A stretch of DNA of 64,000 bases from Hymenobacter montanus (GTDB taxonomy: Bacteria > Bacteroidota > Bacteroidia > Cytophagales > Hymenobacteraceae). Numbering within the stretch: position 1 is the stretch's first letter; each line of letters begins with the position of its first letter. This document shows, in pieces, positions 40,960 to 48,915 of the stretch. Below the pieces are notes generated by a model. The model saw only the letters and a list, made by a program, of their open reading frames with translations. It made no database searches and had not been told where the DNA came from. Where the stretch lies: contig NZ_JACXAD010000022.1 in assembly GCF_014699115.1 (NCBI RefSeq), forward strand, positions 1 to 64,000. Reading direction: 5' to 3'. The position numbers and the translations under genes were made by a program.

Positions 40960-42045
40960 ATGCCCACTTCTTATCGTTACACCCTGCAGCCCTACACGGG
41001 CCCCGCCAGCCGCTATACCTGTCCTGGTTGTAATCACCGCCGGGAACTGGCCCGCTACCTCGACACCGAAACCGGCGAACTGCTGCCGGAAGCATTCGGC
41101 AAGTGCAACCGGGCCGACCAGTGCGGCTACCACCTGAGCCCGTACCATGCCGGCCCCGGCGGGCAGAGCTACGCCGACCAGGTGCGCGAAGCCAACCGTC
41201 CCGATGGCCAGTCCTGGACATCGCCCCCGGTGCGCCGCCCGGCCCCGCTCCGCCCGGTGGTGGCCATGCCGTCGGATGTGGTGCAGGCCACGCTCGGGCA
41301 TTACGAACACAACGCCCTGGCCCAGCTGCTGCGCAACCACTTCGGGTGGGGCATTGCCGACGAGCTGCTCAAGCGCTTCGCCGTGGGCACGTCGGCCCAC
41401 TGGCCGGGGGCCTGCGTGTTCTGGCTCATCGACGAGCAGAGTCGAGTACGTGGGGGCCAGGTCGTGCTCTACGATGAAACCGGGCACACCGTGAAGCAGC
41501 CCAAGCGGTGCACGACGTGGGCGCACACGGCCTTGGCAGCTCGCTGCCGGCAACTGGGCCAGCCGGCCCCGGCCTGGCTCACGGCATACTCCGCGACCGA
41601 GGTGCCCAAGTGCCCTTGCCTCTTCGGGCTGCCCCAGCTGCTGAACGCCCCGGCTGATGCCCGGGTGGCCATCGTGGAAAGCGCCAAAACGGCCGTGTTC
41701 TGTGCGCCCTACCTGCCGGACTGTGTCTGGCTGGCCACCATGGGCAAAAGCTACCTCACGGCGGACCGCTTGGCCCCGGTAAAGAACCGCTCGCTCGTGC
41801 TCTTCCCCGACGCCGGCGCCACAGATGACTGGCAGCGCCGCGCCGACGAGCTGCGCGAACAGGGCTTCACCGTCACGGTGTCGACCTGGCTCGAAACCAA
41901 GGCCACCGCCGAACAGCGCGCCGCCGGCATCGACCTGGCCGACCTGCTGCTGAGCCAGTGGCCCGGCTTCCCGCCCAGCTGGAACGAGCTCGACCCAAAC
42001 TCCAAGAATTCGGCCACGAAACTCCCTAAAACTACCCGATTTTGA
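40960..42045 (+). CDS. DUF6371 primase-like protein
   Basis: 361 aa from ATG 40960. An N-terminal zinc finger (CPGC near residue 20, then CNRADQCGYH) is of the DNA-primase CHC2 type. A Toprim-like C-terminal half has RVAIVESAKTAVFCA and NRSLVLFPDAGATDDW as the acidic metal sites. DUF6371 proteins are common on Bacteroidota mobile elements. It should prime replication of the element with the RepA-like ATPase. The frame's earlier ATG at 40870 lies inside the repeats and is rejected. Confidence 0.82.
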   Translation: MPTSYRYTLQPYTGPASRYTCPGCNHRRELARYLDTETGELLPEAFGKCNRADQCGYHLSPYHAGPGGQSYADQVREANRPDGQSWTSPPVRRPAPLRPVVAMPSDVVQATLGHYEHNALAQLLRNHFGWGIADELLKRFAVGTSAHWPGACVFWLIDEQSRVRGGQVVLYDETGHTVKQPKRCTTWAHTALAARCRQLGQPAPAWLTAYSATEVPKCPCLFGLPQLLNAPADARVAIVESAKTAVFCAPYLPDCVWLATMGKSYLTADRLAPVKNRSLVLFPDAGATDDWQRRADELREQGFTVTVSTWLETKATAEQRAAGIDLADLLLSQWPGFPPSWNELDPNSKNSATKLPKTTRF

Positions 42046-42578
42046 AAAAGCCTCCCCGCACCTACATGCTTCACAGTCTGACCGATAACGACAAAACCCA
42101 GTCCGGCGTGTTCGTCATTCGCAACACCTGCGATTCACGGGTGTACGTCGGGGCCACCAAGCACCTGCTCAACGCCTTCCGTCAGGTCCGCAACGACCTG
42201 CGCGACGGCAAACACAGTTCCGACCGGCTGCAGGCGTTTGCCGCCGCCCATGGTCTGGGTGTGTTGCGCTTCGAAGCGCTGGAGCTGTGCCCCGTCGACC
42301 AGATGCCGGCCGTCAAGCAGCGCCACCTCGACCAGTTGCAGACCAGCGACCCCGCCCACGGTTTCAACATCCTGAACGCGCCCGTCGGGCCGGGCCAGCG
42401 CCTCAGCTCAGAAGCCCGGGCCCGCATCAGCCTCGGCAAAAAAGGCCGTGCCATCACTCCCCGGACGCTCGAGCACCAGGAGAAGCTGGCCGCGGCGCAT
42501 CGTGGCCGCAAGCGCAGCCCAGAAGCGTGTGCCAACATGCGAGGGGAACGGGGCAAGCGGAAGCCACGGGGGCCCTAA
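42042..42578 (+). CDS. GIY-YIG endonuclease with NUMOD3 motifs
   Basis: 178 aa from the TTG that overlaps the primase stop; an ATG at 42066 is the alternative. GVFVIRN and RVYVGAT form the GIY-YIG catalytic strand pair in variant form, followed by helix FRQVRNDLRDG and a Glu in EALELCP. The C-terminal basic half has three NUMOD3-like DNA-binding units (LSSEARARISLGKKGRAITP and after). It resembles a homing endonuclease without an intron, and could help element invasion. Confidence 0.75.
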   Translation: MKKPPRTYMLHSLTDNDKTQSGVFVIRNTCDSRVYVGATKHLLNAFRQVRNDLRDGKHSSDRLQAFAAAHGLGVLRFEALELCPVDQMPAVKQRHLDQLQTSDPAHGFNILNAPVGPGQRLSSEARARISLGKKGRAITPRTLEHQEKLAAAHRGRKRSPEACANMRGERGKRKPRGP

Positions 42579-42627
42579 CACACCCGCGCAACTGCATCAT
42601 TTTATCCATCACTTCAAAATCGCCCCA

Positions 42628-42864
42628 ATGGCCACCAACACCCCCACACCTGGCTTGAATCAGCAACAAGAAAACGCCCTGCAGGAAGTCGTTAAAGTCA
42701 TCGACGAAGCCGTGGCCAGCGGCCGCATTGCGCCCACCGTGCGCACGGTCTTCAACCAGCTCATGACCCAGACGCGCGCTATCAATGCCGGCGTACCGCA
42801 ACCCGGCAGCATTTCGGCCGCCGCCGCCATGGTCGAAATCTCGGCCCGTACAGTCGCTCAATAA
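42628..42864 (+). CDS. small protein, 78 aa
   Basis: A helical soluble protein with a long helix QQQENALQEVVKVIDEAVAS and a C-terminal AAAMVEISARTVAQ that could be a recognition helix. Not recognised. It is in the same strand unit as its neighbours. Confidence 0.5.
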   Translation: MATNTPTPGLNQQQENALQEVVKVIDEAVASGRIAPTVRTVFNQLMTQTRAINAGVPQPGSISAAAAMVEISARTVAQ

Positions 42865-42890
42865 CACGTCCCCTTTTAATCATCTCCATC

Positions 42891-43568
42891 ATGCTTACCC
42901 AAGCCGAAAACGCCGAAGCCCGGCGCAATTACACATACTTCGAAGACCAATGCACGGCCTACAAAGCCCTCCTCGCGACTGCTAGCCTCCCCTTCTCGAC
43001 AGACCTAGACGTCGTGACTTCAGCCTACCGGCAGCAGCTCTTTGATGGGCTGCTCAAAATCGACCAGGGCCTAAAAGCCCGCTACGAGTTGTTGCGCACC
43101 GAAGAGGGCCGGCAGAAACTCGTCGCGGAAACCATAAACCTTGATGGCCACGACGTAATTGACGAGGTCGCCACGTCGCTGCAGCAGCTGCGAGCCACTT
43201 ACCAGCGGATTGGGTTGCCTGGTAATGAGGGCTACCTCCATCAAGCGATTCATTTCGATTCCTTTGCCAGCATGTTCAACCTGGACCTGGGCAAAGCACT
43301 CGACGGGCAAACTATCAAGTGGGCCGGCAACGAGCATGTGTTGGCCTACTTCCAACAGTTGGCCACCTTCCTCACGGGGTGGAAGACGTTGGTGGCCGCC
43401 ACAATAAAGCAGGGGGCTTCTGTGCAAGACGCCGTAATGTACCTGCCCGACTTTTTTGAATCCGACCTGGGCATCATGACAAACGAACCGGTAAGGGTTG
43501 ACGAAAAGCGCCTGCACTTTCGGATGGGCCAGCACCGCCTGTCGCAAAACATTCCCCGCCCCAAGTAG
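42891..43568 (+). CDS. hypothetical protein, 225 aa
   Basis: An all-helical soluble protein (AEARRNYTYFEDQCTAYKAL, VATSLQQLRATYQRI). No catalytic motif is seen. Its last base is the first base of the next gene's GTG, so the two are coupled. The role in the element is unknown. Confidence 0.6.
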   Translation: MLTQAENAEARRNYTYFEDQCTAYKALLATASLPFSTDLDVVTSAYRQQLFDGLLKIDQGLKARYELLRTEEGRQKLVAETINLDGHDVIDEVATSLQQLRATYQRIGLPGNEGYLHQAIHFDSFASMFNLDLGKALDGQTIKWAGNEHVLAYFQQLATFLTGWKTLVAATIKQGASVQDAVMYLPDFFESDLGIMTNEPVRVDEKRLHFRMGQHRLSQNIPRPK

Positions 43569-43801
43569 TGGCCACCCCCACCTCGTCGACCGTCCGCTGC
43601 GCTCCGATGCAGGCGGGCGGTCTACTGGGCCGGGCCCGACAAACGCGCCAGCCCTATACCACGTCGGATATCCGCTACGTGGCCACTCATTATCCCCATA
43701 CCACCGCGAAGGCCTGCGCGGCTGCCCTGGGCCGTACCGTGGGCAGCGTCCGGCAGTTTATCCAAGCCCGGCCCGAACTGCACAAGCGCGGCCAGCCGTG
43801 A
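43568..43801 (+). CDS. small DNA-binding-like protein, 77 aa
   Basis: A GTG start overlaps the upstream stop. YTTSDIRYVATHYPHTTAKA with CAAALGRTVGSVRQFIQARP reads as a SANT/Myb-like or GcrA-type helix-turn-helix. Probably a regulator. Confidence 0.55.
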   Translation: MATPTSSTVRCAPMQAGGLLGRARQTRQPYTTSDIRYVATHYPHTTAKACAAALGRTVGSVRQFIQARPELHKRGQP

Positions 43802-43826
43802 GCCATTCCTCTTCTCTTTAATTCTC

Positions 43827-44111
43827 ATGTCAGAAACGTTTTCCACCGAATCCGCCGCCCTGGTCGCAGCCGGCACCACGGCAGAAGTTGTTCTCGCCTT
43901 GGCCAACGAATCCGCGCTTGCTTCGCCTGGCGAGACTTACCTCTCATTACCGGCGGCCGCCGCCATGCTGGGCCTTTCGGTTCGGCAACTCAAGCGCCTG
44001 CGTTGCCGCTGGAGCTTACCTATTCACCGCCACGGCCACCACAAAAGGATTGCTTACGAGACGATAATCAACCTACGCACCGTTGTCATCACTTTGGCCG
44101 CCCATGTTTAG
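43827..44111 (+). CDS. helix-turn-helix protein, 94 aa
   Basis: YLSLPAAAAMLGLSVRQLKR with the wing WSLPIHRHGHHKRIAYETI is an HTH_17-like fold. It overlaps the hub gene by 8 bases, so it may be cotranslated with it. Confidence 0.6.
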   Translation: MSETFSTESAALVAAGTTAEVVLALANESALASPGETYLSLPAAAAMLGLSVRQLKRLRCRWSLPIHRHGHHKRIAYETIINLRTVVITLAAHV

Positions 44112-45183
44112 CCTCAATTGTCAACTGTTTATTGGCTCGCTGGAACTCGACTTCGTGCACGAGGTGACCATTGAAAGCTCGTGGCAGAAGTTTACCGACA
44201 CGGCCACTATCACGCTGCCGCGCAAGATAAAAATTCTGAGCGGCCAACAACTGCCTGACGTGATTCAGGTCGGTGATGTGGTGGTAATTCGCTACGGCTA
44301 CAACGGCGAGTACCGCACCGAATTTACCGGCGTGGTGTCGGCCCTGAAAAGTGGCAGTCCTTTTACCGTGTCGTGCGAGGATTTCATGTGGTATTTTAAG
44401 CGTAAAGCCGTTAGCTATAGCTGGCGCAGCATTACCCTGACCGAATTGCTTACCTACCTTCAGCACGAGTATCTGGAGTATTTCCCGCCACGCGGGTTTG
44501 AATTCAAGGTGCTGGGAGAAGTCAATCTAGGTAAGTATCTGATTAATCAAGCCACAGCCGCGCAGGTATTTGATGACCTGAAAAAGCGGTTTCTGCTTAA
44601 TTTCTTCTTTCGCGAAGGGGTGCTCTACGCTAATAAGCCCTACGAAGAGCAGGCCGAGCGGCACCGCTACGGCTTTACCCAAAACGTGATTGAGTCGGAC
44701 CTGACGTTTGTTAAAGCTAATGACCAGTCCATTATCTTTCGCGGGGCCAGCACGCAGCCGGATGGCAAAAAGGTGGCCTTTGACTACAACCCGCGCACTG
44801 ACGTGGTACACATCAACGCGCCGAAGGAACGCCGCCACAAAGGCGACGCGGTACCCACCCCCGCCGTGACCGCCGCCACAGGAAAGGCCAGCGGCAACGG
44901 ACAAATACGCACCTTGCTCGTGCCCCCCGGACTGAATGGAAAAGAACTAGAAAAGGCCGTGCGGGCGGCAGCGGCCCAGATTTGTTTTGATGGGTACCGG
45001 GGCGAAGGCCTGCTCAGCTTCGGCCTGCCCATTGCCAACCACGGCGATATTGCCGACCTGCACGACCCCGACTATCCCGAACGTAGTGGAGCGTACTACA
45101 TTGATGCTGTAACCAAGACGTTCGGCATCAATGGCAGCCGGCGTAAGATTAAGTTGGGACCGAAGGCCCCGCCTGAAACTTAA
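44104..45183 (+). CDS. phage baseplate hub (gpD-like) protein carried by the element
   Basis: A 359-aa homologue of the prophage hub protein at 59849-60850. Shared features are ESSW-x4-DTAT near the N-terminus, VGDxVxxxxGYxGExxTEFxGxV, the LT/LRELL helix, and near the end FDGYRGE...GLPIANHGDIADLHDP and RSGxYxxDAV. In a tail this protein forms the hub ring between tube and spike. No other tail gene is in this element, so it cannot build a tail. It may interfere with, or exploit, a resident phage. Start ATG 44104. Confidence 0.85.
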   Translation: MFSLNCQLFIGSLELDFVHEVTIESSWQKFTDTATITLPRKIKILSGQQLPDVIQVGDVVVIRYGYNGEYRTEFTGVVSALKSGSPFTVSCEDFMWYFKRKAVSYSWRSITLTELLTYLQHEYLEYFPPRGFEFKVLGEVNLGKYLINQATAAQVFDDLKKRFLLNFFFREGVLYANKPYEEQAERHRYGFTQNVIESDLTFVKANDQSIIFRGASTQPDGKKVAFDYNPRTDVVHINAPKERRHKGDAVPTPAVTAATGKASGNGQIRTLLVPPGLNGKELEKAVRAAAAQICFDGYRGEGLLSFGLPIANHGDIADLHDPDYPERSGAYYIDAVTKTFGINGSRRKIKLGPKAPPET

Positions 45184-45276
45184 CTATAATTCCCTTGCCG
45201 TCGCCGGTGGCTACCCTGACCTTTATACTTCATCAGGTTTCGTTGACTTGATGGCCAACAGTATGTTTTTCATCCG

Positions 45277-45307
45277 AAAACCCCGCCTGCTTCAGACGGG
45301 GCTTTTT
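45277..45307 (+). terminator. intrinsic terminator after element hub gene
   Basis: AAAACCCCG...CGGGGCTTTTT with an 11-base loop, about 95 bases after the hub stop. Confidence 0.7.
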
Positions 45308-45325
45308 CGTGCCCACGCCCAGTTC

Positions 45326-45526
45326 ATGAGCACCAGCGCCACCCTTCGCCGTCAAGCCAACCTCGACACGCGTAACCGCAAGATTCGGGACGCCTTTTAC
45401 CAGCGCTACACCCGCGTGCCGCGCGAACGAAAGCCCGACCGCGGCCAGGTGGTAGCTCAGTTGCCCGAGAAGTTCTTCTTAAGCATAGCAACGCTGGAAA
45501 AGCTGCTTTATGCGGCCGTGAAGTAA
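45326..45526 (+). CDS. small basic protein, 66 aa
   Basis: Starts at ATG 45326, just after a terminator, which rules out the longer frame from 45131. ATLRRQANLDTRNRKIRDAF with RPDRGQVVAQL-like content is basic and helical, with a C-terminal LSIATLEKLLYAAV helix. It could bind DNA. A terminator follows. Confidence 0.55.
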   Translation: MSTSATLRRQANLDTRNRKIRDAFYQRYTRVPRERKPDRGQVVAQLPEKFFLSIATLEKLLYAAVK

Positions 45527-45531
45527 AGAGG

Positions 45532-45565
45532 AAAAGCCCCGCTGGCATGTGCTGGCGGGGCTTTT
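45532..45565 (+). terminator. intrinsic terminator, bidirectional
   Basis: The perfect stem AAAAGCCCCGC/GCGGGGCTTTT with a 12-base loop lies between two convergent small genes. Confidence 0.85.
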
Positions 45566-45568
45566 CTG

Positions 45569-45733
45569 TTATTGAAGCTGTATTACTATCACAAAAAGGT
45601 CATCGCCATCAATGCGCCTTACTGTGCTTGCACTTACCACAGAGTAGTCGTAGCGCCCTGAAAATGTATCTAACCAAGATTGGAGCTCTCCATTCGCTAT
45701 CTCGTCGGCTGTAAATGACTGCGTTTTTACCAT
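45569..45733 (-). CDS. small protein, 54 aa
   Basis: A short minus-strand frame starting ATG at 45733: MVKTQSFTADEIANGELQSW, a Tyr-rich middle (GRYDYSVVSA) and an alternating C-terminus (DDLFVIVIQLQ). An AG-rich stretch (CCTTTTTT in the other strand) precedes the start, and a shared terminator follows the stop. It looks like a real alpha/beta mini-protein and is unlike known families. Confidence 0.55.
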   Translation of the reverse strand: MVKTQSFTADEIANGELQSWLDTFSGRYDYSVVSASTVRRIDGDDLFVIVIQLQ

Positions 45734-45835
45734 AAAAAAGGAATAAAAGGTGAGCCCCTAAGGTAGTAAAAATGCCGGCCGTCCCATCTGCTCCAGACTG
45801 ACCGTGTTGAGCATAAATCCGCCGCCTTTGTTAAG

Positions 45836-46180
45836 TTATTCTTTGTCGCCAAACCACTCGCGCACGGCTGCTTCGCTCACAATGTATTTGCGGCCTACTC
45901 TCTGATGACGCAACCCACCACGGCGCGGTTTCACAACCAACAACTCGCGGATTTTTGTCTGACCGCAGCCCATGCGCATTGTTAAGCGGTCGTCGTAACC
46001 GCGGCCTGGAGTAGGCTTAGTCCCTAAGTGGTAAGTACGGGTGCCGACCTCGGCAATGGCACGCGCGGCCCCGACAGCTGCAGCGACTTCAGCAAGTACC
46101 CGCGTTTCGGCTGGATTACTCAGCGTGACACTGATAATTTGGCCACTAGTCACGGTAAGAGTGAGTGGAGCGTTATCCAT
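45836..46180 (-). CDS. helix-turn-helix/excisionase-like protein, 114 aa
   Basis: A beta-rich N-terminus, then a DNA-binding C-terminal half: MRMGCGQTKIRELLVVKPRR, HQRVGRKYIVSEAAVREWFG, the wing-and-helix pattern of HTH_17 proteins. It lies divergent from the MobV relaxase gene and could regulate it. Confidence 0.65.
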   Translation of the reverse strand: MDNAPLTLTVTSGQIISVTLSNPAETRVLAEVAAAVGAARAIAEVGTRTYHLGTKPTPGRGYDDRLTMRMGCGQTKIRELLVVKPRRGGLRHQRVGRKYIVSEAAVREWFGDKE

Positions 46181-46360
46181 AGTTGTTCTTTAAGAGACGG
46201 TACTACATTTTGCTGACGAATGTACTCCCACGCCATAATGACCCTGTTCATGGATTACGAGCTTGCTTTATTTCAGCCAGTGAGCACACAAATGTTGCAA
46301 TCATAATCGCCTGACAACTAGCTTACGGTTGACCTAGGGTTTTTCCGACGGCCAAGACGA

Positions 46361-46444
46361 ATGTGTAACTCATTACGCATCGGTTGGGACTGAAAAAACG
46401 CTTCTATTGTCTCTACCGGCTGCTATGTGTAACCCATTACGCAT
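46361..46444. repeat. paired palindromic repeats upstream of mob, candidate oriT or operator
   Basis: ATGTGTAACTCATTACGCAT (46361-46380) and ATGTGTAACCCATTACGCAT (46425-46444) differ at one base. Each is itself a palindrome of the form ATGnGTAAnnnnTTACnCAT. They end 23 bases before the relaxase start. Confidence 0.6.
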
Positions 46445-46467
46445 TGCGGCTTCTACCCCACCCCGTC

Positions 46468-47817
46468 ATGCCCTACGCCATTTTCCTCGTCAGCAAGGTT
46501 ACCACTCCGGGCATGGCCACTAGTGTCACCCAGCACAATCTTCGACTCGAAGACACGCCCAACGCGGACCCGGCCCGCACTTGGCTCAACCAGGAGTACG
46601 TGAATCAGGAACACCTCCCGTACCTGCAGATGGCCAACGAACGCCTGGCGGAACTTGACCTGGTGCCGCGCCGGCGGGATGCGGTGCGCCTGGTAGAGTT
46701 GGTGCTGACGGCCAGCGCCGATGGCTTTGCCCGTGCGGCCGATGGGTTGGTGCCCGACATGCGCGACTCGGCGTGGGTAAAGGATAATCTCAAGTTCGTG
46801 CGCGAGCAGTTCGGGGAGAAGAACGTGGTCGGCGCCATGCTGCACCAGGACGAAATCACGCCCCACCTACACGTGCTCGTGGTGCCCCTCACGCCGGACG
46901 GACGGCTCAGTTGCCGGGACGTGTTCAGCCCGGCCCGCCTGCACCAGCTGCAAACCGACTACGCCAAAGCGATGGCCCCCCACGGACTGGAGCGGGGCAT
47001 CAAGTACAGCACCGCCAACCACGAGGACGTGCGTCGCTACCACGGGGCCCAGCTGATGAGCAAGGAGCAGCTGGCGGACTTGGCAAAGCCGTTACACCCC
47101 GCTCCACATCAGCTTCCGACCATGCCCTCGTGGGGCATCCCGGAGCAACACGTCGTCAAACAGCAGTTTGGCCTCAACACATACCTGTTCAAACTGTTCG
47201 ACCAATTCAACGACAAGATTAAGCAACTGGCCACCGTGGCCACGGCCAACGCCCACGAGCGGGAGAGGGCCCGGGTGATGGAGAAGCGCCTGGCCAGCAG
47301 CCAGGACTTGGTGGTAGCAACCCGCGCGGAGCTGACCGCCACAACCGGTACACTGACCACGCAGGTGCAGCAGCTACAGCAGGAACTCGCCACCCGAACC
47401 GCAGAGCTGGCGGAGCAGAAGGGGCGCGCTGATAAGAACAACCTGCAGTGTATGCGTTTGGTCATGAAGCATGTGCAGGGGCAGCCGTTATCGGAAAAAT
47501 CTACGACCTGGGCACAGGAACTGAGCCAGAGGGACCACCGCAACATCGAAGTCCAATTAGCCAAGCAGCTGCTACTACCCCTGCAGCAGATAACGGACAT
47601 TGCCCCCGCATTTCTGAAGCACGGCTACGTACTGGAGGTGCTCAGCCCAGAGAAGTTTACCCTGACGCACGAGAAGTATGGGATGCGCTACAGCAGTGAC
47701 GAGCTGCGCCCCAACGGGCGGGACTGCATGGAGCAGTTCCGGGAGGCAGTGGGGAAAACGAGAGGCCGAGAGCAGGCTGGCCCGGCCCTACCTGGTGACG
47801 GTGGGATTGAGATGTAG
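46468..47817 (+). CDS. MobV-family relaxase
   Basis: A 449-aa Mob_Pre (MobV) relaxase, which nicks the element at oriT and leads the strand into a recipient. The N-terminal motif starts MPYAIFLVSKVTTPGMATSV. The catalytic HxDExTPHxH motif reads MLHQDEITPHLHVLVVPL near residue 128. The C-terminal half is a coiled coil (about residues 265-340). ATG at 46468 fits the family start; the longer frame from 46384 covers the upstream repeats. No coupling protein or secretion genes are present. Confidence 0.92.
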   Translation: MPYAIFLVSKVTTPGMATSVTQHNLRLEDTPNADPARTWLNQEYVNQEHLPYLQMANERLAELDLVPRRRDAVRLVELVLTASADGFARAADGLVPDMRDSAWVKDNLKFVREQFGEKNVVGAMLHQDEITPHLHVLVVPLTPDGRLSCRDVFSPARLHQLQTDYAKAMAPHGLERGIKYSTANHEDVRRYHGAQLMSKEQLADLAKPLHPAPHQLPTMPSWGIPEQHVVKQQFGLNTYLFKLFDQFNDKIKQLATVATANAHERERARVMEKRLASSQDLVVATRAELTATTGTLTTQVQQLQQELATRTAELAEQKGRADKNNLQCMRLVMKHVQGQPLSEKSTTWAQELSQRDHRNIEVQLAKQLLLPLQQITDIAPAFLKHGYVLEVLSPEKFTLTHEKYGMRYSSDELRPNGRDCMEQFREAVGKTRGREQAGPALPGDGGIEM

Positions 47818-47915
47818 TGTCTCACGAAAAGTCCTGTCTGACGCGCTTGGTTCTACACGTACGCAAGCTCGGAGTGAATTCTTACCTCACGGCCCAGCGC
47901 AAATAGTGATTATAT

Positions 47916-48206
47916 ATGCCTGCTTCGGTTGAATTTGTTACCCCAATAGAGCATCAAAAATTAATTGAGGAGGTCCGCGAACTGCGAATGCTTGTTGCTG
48001 ACCTGTTAGAATCGCTCGACGACGACGTGGACACCAAGACGGCCCTCAAGCTCACCGGCATCAAGTCGCGCACCACGCTCATCGCCGAACGCCAACGGCG
48101 CGGCACTCTGATTAGGCATTCCAAACTCGGCCGTAGCTGTATGTACTCCCGCGCTTCCTGCCTGGCATACAAACGCGCCCACCGGCTGCTGGTCGGTTAT
48201 TGTTAA
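47916..48206 (+). CDS. excisionase-like helix-turn-helix protein, 96 aa
   Basis: A coiled N-terminus (EEVRELRMLVADLLESL) is followed by DTKTALKLTGIKSRTTLIAE and TLIRHSKLGRSCMYSRASCL, the HTH_17 pattern of Bacteroidota element excisionases. It is the last gene, 90 bases from the right attachment site. Confidence 0.75.
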   Translation: MPASVEFVTPIEHQKLIEEVRELRMLVADLLESLDDDVDTKTALKLTGIKSRTTLIAERQRRGTLIRHSKLGRSCMYSRASCLAYKRAHRLLVGYC

Positions 48207-48240
48207 AAAAGACGCCTTTGACGGGTAGGTAATTTAATGC

Positions 48241-48261
48241 GTGTACCCCTACGTGTACCCC
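48241..48261. promoter_or_regulatory. right arm-type repeats
   Basis: GTGTACCCC at 48241-48249 and again at 48253-48261, the same word as in the left arm. It sits 35 bases inside the right attachment site. Confidence 0.65.
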
Positions 48262-48306
48262 GAGAAAGAAAAAAGGCCGTTCCCACATTGGAAATGGCCT
48301 TTTAGG

Positions 48307-48379
<73 letters not shown>

Positions 48380-48391
48380 CTGTTTATGATG

Positions 48392-48399
48392 CAAAGGTA
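48392..48399 (-). promoter_or_regulatory. promoter -7 element of tRNA-fMet
   Basis: TACCTTTG on the minus strand, 13 bases before the tRNA, matches TAnnTTTG. I see no clear -33 element. Confidence 0.55.
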
Positions 48400-48915
48400 G
48401 GGTAATTTTTGGGTAACACCATAAAAAAAGTAGTTTTGATGCCTTAGACGCGGTGAAGGCGTGGTTCTCAGCCAGAAAAAAACACGGCTGCCGAGTACCG
48501 GGGGGCCGCTACCATACAAACCTTACGTTCAGCCCGAGTTTCTTTCGTTGCTATGGGCTCGTTCTCTTGCACGAGGTCTCGTACAGCCACGCTGGTAGTC
48601 TTGCCGGAGCGGCCGCTGTTGGTAGTAAGCACTACCACCGCCACTTACGCTCCTGAAGCTGCCGGCGAAGGCCTGACATCGGAGTTGCCGGACGTCGACG
48701 TGGGTGTCCGGCAGCGCCTGGTGGATGCGGACGGCCCCTTACCGTTGGCAACTTTGGGCGCTGGTGCGGAAACCGGAGGGCGGCTACCTTTGTGGCCGGT
48801 GGCGCCGGCCCAGCGGCAACTGCTGCGCCGCCGTAGGTTGAACGGCGCGGGCAGTTGGCATTGGTCGGGGCTCCCGGCCCGCCTCATCTTATTTGCCGCC
48901 CGCTTTTGCTTGCTT
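48400..48915. other. non-coding stretch before the MFS gene
   Basis: The open frame of the transporter runs back to 48553, but its extra 121 residues are Arg/Pro-rich and unlike a membrane protein. No other gene or repeat is seen here. Confidence 0.4.

Noticed and set aside
45131..45325. Upstream part of the 131-aa frame after the element hub gene
   Set aside because: It overlaps the end of the hub gene and runs through an intrinsic terminator. ATG 45326 follows the terminator.
48553..48915. N-terminal extension of the MFS transporter
   Set aside because: A 121-residue Arg/Pro-rich leader without membrane segments; ATG 48916 starts directly at the first membrane helix.
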